NCBI GenBank assembly: GCA_964606295.1
Contig: CAZSFR010000006.1
Coordinates: 1 to 31,792, forward strand
Direction: 5' to 3'
Origin: JAGOPB01 sp964606295
Lineage (GTDB): Bacteria > Patescibacteriota > Minisyncoccia > Phycocordibacterales > UBA9973
Length of the DNA stretch: 31,792 bases
Shown: piece by piece, positions 22,039 through 28,718 of the stretch
Layout: each line of letters starts with the position of its first letter
How positions within the stretch are numbered: position 1 is the stretch's first letter
The notes under the pieces: model-generated
The model's input: the letters and a program-made list of their open reading frames with translations, nothing else
Databases searched by the model: none
Told to the model about the DNA's origin: nothing
Translations under genes and position numbers: made by a program

Positions 22039-23478
22039 ATGAAAAAAGAATTCTGGCTCTCTGTTTTTGTGTTTATCGTCATGCTTTTCGGAATGCAAAC
22101 TGCCCTCGCCTCAGTTACGATAAGTGAGATCATGTACGATCCGGACGGATCAGACACGAACCGTGAATGGGTTGAGCTCTACAATGACGGCGGAAGTTCA
22201 GTCGACCTCTCTGCGTGGAAATTTGTCGAGGCCAACACCAATCACGGTCTCACGAGCTACTCAGGTGGAGTCTCGATTTCAAGCGGTGGATACGCGATTA
22301 TCGCTCTAGAACCAGCAACATTTGTTGGCGAATGGGGAGGCGATGGAGCTCCTGTTTTTGATGCTAGTTTTTCATTAGGAAACGCTGTAGGGGAAGCTCT
22401 ATCGCTCAAGGACGCTGACGGAAATATAGTTTATACAGTCACTTATGATCCAACTATTGGTGCGAGTGACGACGGCAACTCTCTCCAAAAGTATAGTGGA
22501 AGCTGGGTAACCGCTGACCCAACAGCCGGCAAAAGCAATTCAACTGCTGACGTGGATGCCAGCGGTGGAGATACGGGCGGAAGCGACGATGGGGCGGGTG
22601 AAACGAACGACGAGGACACAATGTCAGCAGTCTCGGTACCCGTAGAAGCAGAACGTATTGTCGTTCACGATGAATGGCAGTTGTCCCTTTTTGCGCCCTC
22701 TTACGGTATTGCAGGAAGTCCAGCAACCTTCACAACTGATGTACGTAATCTATACGACGAAAAAGTGCACCCTGGACGTTATGTGTGGAATATGGGAGAC
22801 GGGACAATCTACGATGGAAAAGAATTTGAAAATATTACTCATACATATGAGTACGCAGGGGATTATGTCGTGATTCTCGACTATTGGCGCCCTGGTTCAT
22901 TTGAGAAGAAAGTCACGGTGAGATATACATTTTCTGTAAAAGTAGGCGCTCTCACTATCAGTGCAATAGTGAAAGCAAACAATGTCCTTGATGTGCAAAT
23001 CAAAAATGCGGGAGGAGATGAGGTGGATCTTTCAGGTTGGCTTATTTCTTCTCAAATACATGCATATTTTATTCCAGAGAACACAATAATATTGGGCAAC
23101 AAAACAATAACATTTGCATCTCGTTCGACAGGTTTTGCAGGAACAGATTCTGCAACGCTTGCACTCTCCTCTCCGAACGGTGAGGTTGTCGCAACGACGG
23201 TACCAGCTCCAACAAAAAGTATTTCAACCGTACAAAAAGCAACAGGTACAGTGAAGGGAGCTACGATAGGCAGTATAGAACTTTTGGAAGTTCCGGAAAA
23301 TCAAAATAGTTCTCTCGCTGCCAATGTGACTGATGCTACACAGAGTAACAAAAATCTCATCTGGTGGCTTTCGGCTCTTGGGCTTGTAGCACTAGGAGTC
23401 GTATCATTTATTTTTCTAAAAGTAGATCTACAAAAGAAAAAAGAAGGTGATGAGTTTGAAATAAAATTGGTGAAGTAA
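22039..23478 (+). CDS. Membrane-anchored surface protein with lamin-tail and PKD-like domains
   Basis: From ATG 22039 the protein has 479 residues. A signal peptide (MKKEFWLSVFVFIVMLFGMQ then TALAS) is followed by a lamin-tail domain (VTISEIMYDPDGSD, EWVELYND, VDLSAWKF, about 26-135). A Gly/Asp/Ser linker (about 150-185) leads to a PKD-like Ig fold (YVWNMGDGTIYDG and THTYEYAGDYVV). A second, weaker lamin-tail unit follows (VQIKNAGGDEVDLSGWLI). The end has one membrane helix (NLIWWLSALGLVALGVVSFI) and a charged cytoplasmic tail. Such proteins are displayed on the surface, perhaps in adhesion or in cargo or nuclease scaffolding; no enzyme motif is visible. The longer in-frame start at 21970 overlaps the zinc-ribbon remnant and is unlikely. 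Confidence 0.85.
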   Translation: MKKEFWLSVFVFIVMLFGMQTALASVTISEIMYDPDGSDTNREWVELYNDGGSSVDLSAWKFVEANTNHGLTSYSGGVSISSGGYAIIALEPATFVGEWGGDGAPVFDASFSLGNAVGEALSLKDADGNIVYTVTYDPTIGASDDGNSLQKYSGSWVTADPTAGKSNSTADVDASGGDTGGSDDGAGETNDEDTMSAVSVPVEAERIVVHDEWQLSLFAPSYGIAGSPATFTTDVRNLYDEKVHPGRYVWNMGDGTIYDGKEFENITHTYEYAGDYVVILDYWRPGSFEKKVTVRYTFSVKVGALTISAIVKANNVLDVQIKNAGGDEVDLSGWLISSQIHAYFIPENTIILGNKTITFASRSTGFAGTDSATLALSSPNGEVVATTVPAPTKSISTVQKATGTVKGATIGSIELLEVPENQNSSLAANVTDATQSNKNLIWWLSALGLVALGVVSFIFLKVDLQKKKEGDEFEIKLVK

Positions 23479-23484
23479 ATTATT

Positions 23485-24075
23485 TCACCTGTCTGGCTCG
23501 CTATCCAATCTTTTCAAAACAAGACGTATCTTTTTGAAATCCTTTATGAGCTCTGCCCGCAAGCTCCCGTTGTACAAAGCTGCGGCGGGGTGATAGAGGG
23601 GAAGGAAGTATTCAGTAGTTATGTTTTTGAGTTTTTTGTGAACAAGCTTTCCATGCGCAGAAGAGATTTTCAAATCAGGAAAAAAGTGATTCATCGAGTG
23701 TCGTCCTAAGAAGACGATAAGTTTCGGTCGGATAAAGTTGAGCTCTTCTTGTAGCCATAATGCGCACGAAGCTTTTTCTTCAGGGAGAGGATCACGATTC
23801 TCAGGTGGACGATATTTCACAATGTTGGTGATGTAAATGTCTTCACGCTTCATCTGTATTGCTGCGAGCATCTCATCGAGAAATTTGCCAGCTGCGCCGA
23901 CAAACGGCATCCCTATTTCGTTTTCCTTTTTTCCTGGCGCCTCGCCAATAAAAACAACTCGGGCGTCGGGATTGCCATGCCCCGGCACGCCTTGTGTTGC
24001 TGTCTTTCGAAGCTCGCAGGCGCATTGCTTAAGCCATTTTTTGTGGATCATCACCAGAGCCTCTTTCTTCTTCAT
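23485..24075 (-). CDS. Uracil-DNA glycosylase, family 4-like, with altered iron-sulfur ligands
   Basis: The 196-residue protein carries the family 4/5 motifs: FIGEAPGKKENE for catalysis, GMPFVGAAGKFLDEML, ITNIVKYRPPENRDP and the LYHPAAAL loop. It would remove uracil from deaminated DNA. Family 4 enzymes normally hold a 4Fe-4S cluster with CxxC near the N-terminus, a Cys in VVKCRPP and another Cys about 16 residues later. Here the first pair reads CAC (CxC), the VVKCRPP Cys is Tyr, and only the last Cys (ASCALWL) is clearly kept. The start at 24075 is preferred to 24084: a TATAAT box overlaps the first ATG and lies 7 nt before the second. Confidence 0.87.
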   Translation of the reverse strand: MKKKEALVMIHKKWLKQCACELRKTATQGVPGHGNPDARVVFIGEAPGKKENEIGMPFVGAAGKFLDEMLAAIQMKREDIYITNIVKYRPPENRDPLPEEKASCALWLQEELNFIRPKLIVFLGRHSMNHFFPDLKISSAHGKLVHKKLKNITTEYFLPLYHPAAALYNGSLRAELIKDFKKIRLVLKRLDSEPDR

Positions 24076-24082
24076 GTCTTTC

Positions 24083-24107
24083 ATTATATCGCTTTTTTTG
24101 GTACTAT
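24083..24107. promoter_or_regulatory. Compact divergent promoter pair
   Basis: Minus-strand TATAAT (24088-24083) ends 7 nt before the glycosylase ATG at 24075. Plus-strand TACTAT (24102-24107) ends 9 nt before ATG 24117. Both would yield leaderless or almost leaderless mRNAs from about 40 bp. Confidence 0.45.
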
Positions 24108-24116
24108 GCCTGTTGT

Positions 24117-24422
24117 ATGGGATTCAAATCATTCATGACTAAAAGCGCACTTCGCCTGAAAGGCGTTTCCAAAGAGCAGGCAGAAGAGATTGCAAAGCAA
24201 CTCGAGGAGCATCCGGAAATCGCGGAGAGCTTGAAAGCTCTTGAGAGCAACAAGGAAGTGAAAGCTCTTATGGAGAAAATCCAGAAAGAGATTGCCCAGA
24301 AGACCAAAGCAGGAATGCCGGAAATGTATGCGTCCGTACAGGTGATGGGCAAGTACAAAAGCGAGATTGCGAAATACAGAAACGAGCTCTCTCCTCTTAT
24401 GCAGTTAATGATGAAAAAATAA
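24117..24422 (+). CDS. Small helical protein of unknown function
   Basis: The 101-residue product is almost wholly helical: LKGVSKEQAEEIAKQLEEHP, ALESNKEVKALMEKIQKEIA and SVQVMGKYKSEIAKYRNELS. It has no Cys, no signal peptide and no membrane segment. The pattern resembles a conserved CPR hypothetical family, but I cannot attach a function. It is transcribed divergently from the uracil-DNA glycosylase, which hints at no specific link beyond a shared promoter region. The stop codon overlaps the left arm of a 9-bp inverted repeat. Confidence 0.7.
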   Translation: MGFKSFMTKSALRLKGVSKEQAEEIAKQLEEHPEIAESLKALESNKEVKALMEKIQKEIAQKTKAGMPEMYASVQVMGKYKSEIAKYRNELSPLMQLMMKK

Positions 24423-24637
24423 TATGTCGCTATCCATCGGCACAGTCAGAACACAACACGACATATTGGTGTTAAGCTAGTGCCTTTCTCGTTTACTATA
24501 AAGCTACCAGTGCCAGACTGGAGGACAGTAGCTATGTCTAATAAATAACTTTAAATAGAAACAAAGAGAGGTGGAGTACAAGGCAATTTGACCCCGTATT
24601 TTATATAGAGGCACTTAAGTATCTAAATTCTAATATA
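24421..24637. other. Gene-free stretch with inverted repeats
   Basis: AATATGTCG (24421-24429) is matched by CGACATATT (24459-24467). Around 24508-24535, AGCTAC pairs with GTAGCT and encloses CCAGT-GCCAG-ACTGG. No T-run follows, and I see no coding region. These may be structured 3' ends of the preceding mRNA. Confidence 0.4.
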
Positions 24638-24665
24638 TTGACAAAAAAAATGTTCCGTGTATACT
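24638..24665 (+). promoter_or_regulatory. Near-consensus promoter of a candidate small RNA
   Basis: TTGACA (24638-24643) and TATACT (24660-24665) are spaced by 16 bp. No convincing coding region starts within 300 bp downstream. Confidence 0.7.
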
Positions 24666-24671
24666 GAGTTG

Positions 24672-24875
24672 TGTTCTTTTAAGTCTTATTTGATTGAGCT
24701 ATTCAATCCAACCAATTCTATCCACTTTAAACATGGACAAGAAACCAAACTGAGGTCTGTTTGTGTTTCGCAAGATAGGTTGATACTGATCGCAAAAGCG
24801 GTTGGGAGATCTCTTTTCTGGGTGTATTTTCCATACGCCTGAAAAAGAGAATTCCTGACCGCTTTTTATTTTTTA
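24672..24875 (+). ncRNA. Candidate structured small RNA of about 200 nt
   Basis: The region lies between a strong promoter and a strong terminator and lacks a credible reading frame. An inner hairpin can form where GAAAC-c-AAAC (24741-24750) pairs with GTTT and GTTTC downstream (to about 24770), and CTATC near 24719 can pair with GATAG near 24775. The 3' third is a long compound hairpin ending in a T-rich run. The size fits regulatory RNAs such as 6S RNA, but I see no diagnostic motif for any known class. Confidence 0.45.
24794..24875 (+). terminator. Long compound hairpin terminator
   Basis: AAAAGCGGT (24794-24802) pairs with ACCGCTTTT (24858-24866). Inside, GGAGATCTCTTTTC pairs imperfectly with GAAAAAGAGAATTCC, and GGTGTAT (24821-24827) with ATACGCC (24833-24839). 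TTTTTATTTTTT follows. Confidence 0.75.
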
Positions 24876-24879
24876 TCTG

Positions 24880-24936
24880 GAGATATTTGTTTCAAATACT
24901 TTGAGATAAATATCTCTTGAGAAAATATCAAGAGAT
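24880..24936 (+). promoter_or_regulatory. Mutually exclusive hairpins upstream of the cupin operon
   Basis: GAGATATTT (24880-24888) is complementary to AAATATCTC (24908-24916), while ATCTCTTGA (24912-24920) is complementary to TCAAGAGAT (24928-24936). The middle ATCTC is shared, so only one stem can form at a time. This is the layout of an attenuator or switch, though AT-rich DNA makes chance pairing possible. Confidence 0.35.
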
Positions 24937-24968
24937 TAACCTGTTCTTTCACAATTAAAAAAATCGAC

Positions 24969-25439
24969 ATGGATATACAAAACATTAAAACCGAAGCGAG
25001 AAATCGCTGGAATACAGGGAATTTCCTTGAGAAGGATTTATCGATCCCCAAATCTACCTACGATCTTCCATGGATTCCTTATGAGGATTATATGGAAGCA
25101 CAGTTGGTAGATACCACTGGAGGATTATTGGGTCGTATCATAGTTCGTTTTCCTCCAGAAGCATCTGAAGATAACGATCTGCATATACATCCAATTTCTG
25201 ATCGTGTTATAACGGTCATATCTGGTTCTGGCCAATTCGTTTGTAAACGCACTAAAGAAAAAGGGCTGAGTAAATACGAACTCGTGCCGGGTACTCGTGT
25301 GTGGATGCCTCGCGGTGTCTTACATACGTTCATTGCTGGTACAGAAGGATTACTCGTGGAATCATTCCATAATCCGTTTGTACCATTCGAACATCCTAAA
25401 TGTCTCACCTATAAAAAAAGGAGGAATTATGAATTCTGA
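24969..25439 (+). CDS. Cupin-domain protein, first gene of the operon
   Basis: The 156-residue protein has one cupin barrel. Motif 1 is visible as DLHIHPISDRVITVISGSGQ (metal ligands likely His72 and His74) and motif 2 as GTRVWMPRGVLHTF (His119). An N-terminal extension of about 40 residues precedes the barrel. Small cupins of this kind are often isomerases, epimerases, dioxygenases or metal-dependent binding proteins; the substrate is unknown. The stop codon overlaps the start of the next gene by 11 bp, which indicates tight co-translation. No Shine-Dalgarno-like run precedes this first start, unlike the next two genes of the operon. Confidence 0.82.
   Translation: MDIQNIKTEARNRWNTGNFLEKDLSIPKSTYDLPWIPYEDYMEAQLVDTTGGLLGRIIVRFPPEASEDNDLHIHPISDRVITVISGSGQFVCKRTKEKGLSKYELVPGTRVWMPRGVLHTFIAGTEGLLVESFHNPFVPFEHPKCLTYKKRRNYEF
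25420..25424 (+). promoter_or_regulatory. Strong Shine-Dalgarno that fixes the second operon start
   Basis: GGAGG at 25420-25424 lies 4 nt before ATG 25429. It supports this start over an in-frame one at 25297 inside the cupin gene. Confidence 0.75.
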
Positions 25440-26682
25440 ACAAAAAACAAAATTTCAGACACTCCTCCGCAGTTTGCCGGTGAGCGTCAACAATCTTGCA
25501 GATCCAGTTATCCTTCGGGATTCAACTGCGATGAAGCTTGATGCCCTTGTGACAGACAAGCACACAGGCCCTGTCGGTATCATTACCAAAGGAAACCTTG
25601 ATACGCCATGGTGGCGTGAACGATTAACAGAGTGGGCTAAACACCTTAACCTTTTTGTCTTCGCTTCGATTTCGGAACTTCCAAAATCAATGGAGCCGAT
25701 GGGTACGGAACATCGCTACAAAACACTACGGGTTGCACGAGAGTGTGGAGCGTGGTCAATAGCATATGTCCGTCCAATCATTCACACGGTGAATGATGAC
25801 AGAAAGACAATAGGGGGGATTTTTCAAAAGAGTGTAGATGCTGGTTGTGATGCAATTATCTCTTCGGGTTTCCGAGGTGATGATGAAGTCGTGACAGCTG
25901 CGGGAATAGGTCATATCCAAGCTCCGGATGCTCAACAATGGATGAAAACGCTCAAGCTCACTCCGCAGATTACTGCTGACTTTATGCGAGAGATGGCACG
26001 GGATCTCAACATTCCGTACTGGACTCGCACGCAGTGCGCCATTGCAGCGCTTTCGGGTATGAAGAGAAGCCTTAATCCTTATTACATTGCTCCTGACTTT
26101 GTACGTTGTGATTTGTGTTCTCTTAAGGACACTTGTGCGGATTCTGCACAATTCATACAGCCACAAGAAGGGTCATTGGAATTACTGCGATATCTCGGCT
26201 TCAAAGTTGAGGTACACACAGCAGGAGAACGTTACAAGCGTTGTGATGTCAAAGTGAGGAGTGAATGTGCACTTTGTTGTACGAACTGTCCGGTGGCACC
26301 CGAAAATTACGGTGTGCCATACATTAACATTCGGACACACGATGGTCAGGTTCCTTCATGGGGAGAAATGAGTCTTGCGCGGTTTTTGACTGGTGGAATG
26401 CTGGCAACAGATCCAGAAATTCCCCCAGGAGAAAATTCTGCTATAAGGTTACATCCTCGTTTTAAGTTGCCAGATGGTGTGTCTGGACACGGTTCGCTTT
26501 ATGGAGTGAATTCATGGATGGTCTGGAGTGAGTATCGTGCTAAAGAACATTGCTTCAAATGCAGTTACTGCTTCTTGGCAATGTTCAAAGATGTACTTCC
26601 CCCAGAATTTAGAGTGACGGTAGGGATGTCTCCAGTGCGAATTTTAGATTACGAATTCAAAGAGGAGGTGCGCCATGATTAA
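25429..26682 (+). CDS. Cys-rich TIM-barrel protein resembling the back half of a radical SAM enzyme
   Basis: From ATG 25429 the protein has 417 residues. Residues 25-150 read like strands 3-6 of a radical SAM barrel: DPVILRDSTAMKLDAL, GIITKGNLDTPWW, FVFASISELPKSMEPMGTEH, YVRPIIHTVNDD and DAIISSGFRG. The same order occurs in the radical SAM gene three kilobases downstream, suggesting paralogy. The N-terminal CxxxCxxC is absent; the protein begins after the place where it should be. The C-terminal half has three Cys groups: Cys227/230/236; Cys272/280/283/284/287; and Cys375/378/381 (CFKCSYCFL), able to hold iron-sulfur clusters or zinc. It may be a partner subunit, or an unusual enzyme with its cluster at the C-terminus. 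No family name recognised. Confidence 0.7.
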   Translation: MNSEQKTKFQTLLRSLPVSVNNLADPVILRDSTAMKLDALVTDKHTGPVGIITKGNLDTPWWRERLTEWAKHLNLFVFASISELPKSMEPMGTEHRYKTLRVARECGAWSIAYVRPIIHTVNDDRKTIGGIFQKSVDAGCDAIISSGFRGDDEVVTAAGIGHIQAPDAQQWMKTLKLTPQITADFMREMARDLNIPYWTRTQCAIAALSGMKRSLNPYYIAPDFVRCDLCSLKDTCADSAQFIQPQEGSLELLRYLGFKVEVHTAGERYKRCDVKVRSECALCCTNCPVAPENYGVPYINIRTHDGQVPSWGEMSLARFLTGGMLATDPEIPPGENSAIRLHPRFKLPDGVSGHGSLYGVNSWMVWSEYRAKEHCFKCSYCFLAMFKDVLPPEFRVTVGMSPVRILDYEFKEEVRHD

Positions 26683-27634
26683 ATTCCTAACTGCTTGGTG
26701 GAAACACTTTACATGGAAAGAGGTCATCGTCCTTCTCCAAAAGAAAACGGTGCGTGATGAAGATGGAGATCCTGTAATGACTCAGTTTACAATTCTGGGC
26801 ATTCTTGGTTTTCATCTTCGGATCCACTTATTTACTAAAGGTGATGGTGATAACTACCATACTCATCCACGTGGTTTTGTATCTTTATGTGTTCAAGGGT
26901 CCTATTATGAGAGGCTACTTCCATCTGGTGAGAGAATCGTCAGATTTGGAACACTCACAATAAGAAGACCCGAGATTGCACATAATGTGAGCCCGATAAA
27001 ACTTCCTTGTGTTACAATTCTTGTAACAACTCCAGTGCTTAGGCAGTGGACAAAAAAACGATGTATGAAAATAATTCTTATTGGAAAACCTGGGTGCGGA
27101 AAAGGAACACAAGGAAAACTACTTGCTGAAAAATACAACGTTGAGCATCTTTCTGTAGGTGATGCGGTTCGGGATATTCTAAATTCTGAAACTCATCCGC
27201 TCAAAGAACGATTACTTAGTCATGTTGCTCAGCAAAAATGGTCGGCATTACCCGATGAACTTGCTTGTGAAATTGTTCAAGCGACACTCTCAGGAAAACA
27301 ATCATGGATACTGGATGGATTTCCTCGGAATATTCATCAAGCAGAAATGCTGGGGATTATCCCTGACTCTGTACTGTATCTTGATATCCCCGATAATGAA
27401 TCCCTTAAAAGGATCTCATTTCGTAAACGAGAAGACGATTCATCTGAAAAAGTGTTGGAACGGCTTCGCACAGAAGAAGATCGCCTGCCACTATTGCTCG
27501 AGTATTACCAATCAAAAGGTTTGCTTAAAACGATTGACGGGGCGCACTCAATAAATGAAATCTTTGGAGAAATCCAAAGGATTGTTGAACCACTAAACAA
27601 GGAAATACATGAGCAGAAAATTCCACGCAGGTGA
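26675..27634 (+). CDS. Cupin fused to an adenylate-kinase-like nucleotide kinase
   Basis: This 319-residue protein joins two domains. Residues 1-128 form a cupin-like domain (NYHTHPRGFVSLCVQGSYYE, ligands likely His62 and His64, with IAH at 101-103). Residues 131-319 form an adenylate-kinase-like domain: P-loop GKPGCGKGTQ (137-146), HLSVGDAVRD, the DGFPR motif (214-218) and RKREDD. The LID is the short type, as in UMP/CMP and short adenylate kinases. Such kinases phosphorylate nucleoside monophosphates; acceptor unknown. The start is backed by GAGGAGG just upstream and overlaps the previous gene by 8 bp. Internal Met131 (27065) lacks a ribosome site, so a true fusion is favoured. Confidence 0.82.
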   Translation: MIKFLTAWWKHFTWKEVIVLLQKKTVRDEDGDPVMTQFTILGILGFHLRIHLFTKGDGDNYHTHPRGFVSLCVQGSYYERLLPSGERIVRFGTLTIRRPEIAHNVSPIKLPCVTILVTTPVLRQWTKKRCMKIILIGKPGCGKGTQGKLLAEKYNVEHLSVGDAVRDILNSETHPLKERLLSHVAQQKWSALPDELACEIVQATLSGKQSWILDGFPRNIHQAEMLGIIPDSVLYLDIPDNESLKRISFRKREDDSSEKVLERLRTEEDRLPLLLEYYQSKGLLKTIDGAHSINEIFGEIQRIVEPLNKEIHEQKIPRR

Positions 27635-28487
27635 ACCGGCATGTCCTGTTGCTTGCAAGTACTGTTTTATTACCGAACATGAAATACGGAGAGAGATATG
27701 GAATCAAAATCCGATCATGGGCGTGAACAAAGCATGTACCTTCGTAAACGTTACCCCTTGGATTAGTGAAGATCCGCTTGAACAAGAGCGATTCAAAAAC
27801 TTTCCTTGGGAAATACTCCAAGCCGATTTTGTCGGGTTTACTGCAATCACTGATCCATTCTTTCCGCGTATTGATCGGTACCTCTGGGAATGGCTTGAAC
27901 GCGCGAGTGAAGTTGCGAAACTTACTACGTGCGTTACTAAATGGCCCATCTCAAAAGAGATAATGAAAAAGCTGGCACAACAGCCAAACTTTTTCCTTGT
28001 AGTAGGTATCACTGGAAATTGGGCGATAGAAAAAGTTTCGCTTCAAAAACATTTGCGAACACTTCAGTACGCAAAAGAATATGGAGTGAAAACTCTCCCG
28101 ATTTCTCATCCGTATATTACAGGAGTTAGTAATCTTGATTTTCTACCAGAACTTAAAAAACTTGGGTACGATTATTTCGACATAAAAGGATTGCGCTATT
28201 GTAGTAAAAATATGAGCGCATGGATGCCGGAATCCTCGAAACCTCTTTATACAGGTTTCGAGAATCAGGAAATATTACCGGAAGATGGATGGCGTGAAAA
28301 AGTGTTTGATGCCGGACTTACTCTGCTTTCACCTCGACAGTGGTACTTAAAGGAAGGAAGTCAGTTGTATCCCCATGTTGATGAAAAGACTGCGCAAGGC
28401 CTTGTCAAAAAAGTGTTCGGGCTTGCCAATGTGGTGAGTTCAGATCAAGACAATGTTTTTGATGCAGCAGTACAAAGAAGGCTTTAA
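27609..28487 (+). CDS. Radical SAM protein
   Basis: The 292-residue protein has an intact radical SAM cluster motif, CPVACKYC (Cys12, Cys16, Cys19). It continues with FVGFTAITDPFFP, LTTCVTKWPIS, LVVGITG, TLPISHPYITGVSN and the YDYFDIKGLRY strand, consistent with a partial TIM barrel. The layout resembles the SplB-like/DNA-repair-type radical SAM group more than tRNA-modifying ones, but no specific reaction can be named. There is no additional C-terminal cluster domain. The start overlaps the kinase gene by 26 bp, so it is the last member of the four-gene operon. A structured RNA element follows within 5 bp of the stop. Confidence 0.85.
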   Translation: MSRKFHAGEPACPVACKYCFITEHEIRREIWNQNPIMGVNKACTFVNVTPWISEDPLEQERFKNFPWEILQADFVGFTAITDPFFPRIDRYLWEWLERASEVAKLTTCVTKWPISKEIMKKLAQQPNFFLVVGITGNWAIEKVSLQKHLRTLQYAKEYGVKTLPISHPYITGVSNLDFLPELKKLGYDYFDIKGLRYCSKNMSAWMPESSKPLYTGFENQEILPEDGWREKVFDAGLTLLSPRQWYLKEGSQLYPHVDEKTAQGLVKKVFGLANVVSSDQDNVFDAAVQRRL

Positions 28488-28491
28488 TTAT

Positions 28492-28516
28492 GGGAACGAG
28501 GCAATGCCCCGTTCCC
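28492..28516 (+). terminator. GC-rich hairpin after the radical SAM operon
   Basis: GGGAACG (28492-28498) pairs with CGTTCCC (28510-28516), and GGCA (28500-28503) with TGCC (28505-28508), leaving single mismatched bases. No T-run follows. It abuts the hammerhead-like fold and may be an mRNA 3' end stabiliser. Confidence 0.6.
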
Positions 28517-28517
28517 A

Positions 28518-28566
28518 CTCTCGGCAGGTGTGTGCCTGCCCCGATGAGCCCAAAAGGGCGAAAGAG
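28518..28566 (+). ncRNA. Type III hammerhead-ribozyme-like element
   Basis: Stem III: CTCT (28518-28521) pairs with AGAG (28563-28566). The predicted cleavage base is C28522 in a CUC triplet. Stem I: GGCAGG (28523-28528) pairs with CCTGCC (28535-28540). The core CCGATGA (28541-28547) matches the consensus CUGAUGA except C for U at core position 4. Stem II: GCCC-AAAA-GGGC (28548-28559). GAAA (28560-28563) completes the core. Element order, NUH cleavage rule and spacing all fit a type III hammerhead. The U4C change may weaken or abolish cleavage, and stem III is only 4 bp. Confidence 0.45.
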
Positions 28567-28590
28567 ACTAGTCTTGTAGGTCAAAAATGC

Positions 28591-28619
28591 TTGACAAAGT
28601 ATAATAAGTATGATATAGT
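28591..28619 (+). promoter_or_regulatory. Near-consensus promoter of the first csx3-like gene
   Basis: TTGACA (28591-28596) and TATAGT (28614-28619) are spaced by 17 bp, with an extended -10 TGA just before. Transcription would start near 28626, leaving a leader of about 104 nt. Confidence 0.8.
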
Positions 28620-28662
28620 ACTAGTATAAAGTTCTTTAAAACCCGATCCATAGAAGTATCAG

Positions 28663-28718
28663 TTTTAGAGGATAACTAAGGACAAAATAAGCCTTGTGTC
28701 TTTAGTCCTCTTCTAAAA
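28663..28718 (+). promoter_or_regulatory. Leader hairpin before the first csx3-like gene
   Basis: TTTTAGA pairs with TCTAAAA at the base, AGGA with TCCT, and ACTAAGGACA (28675-28684) with TGTCTTTAGT (28697-28706), one G-U pair. The stem ends just before the ribosome site GAGG (28720-28723) and ATG 28730. It could adjust translation or mRNA life. Confidence 0.55.

Noticed and set aside
24657..24842. 61-codon open frame inside the candidate small RNA
   Set aside because: Its only start lies upstream of the predicted transcription start, it has no ribosome site, and the peptide looks random and runs into the terminator stem.
28492..28566. Three GC-rich hairpins as a simple terminator cluster
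   Set aside because: None is followed by a T-run, and the second and third fit stems I and II of a hammerhead with the correct core between them.
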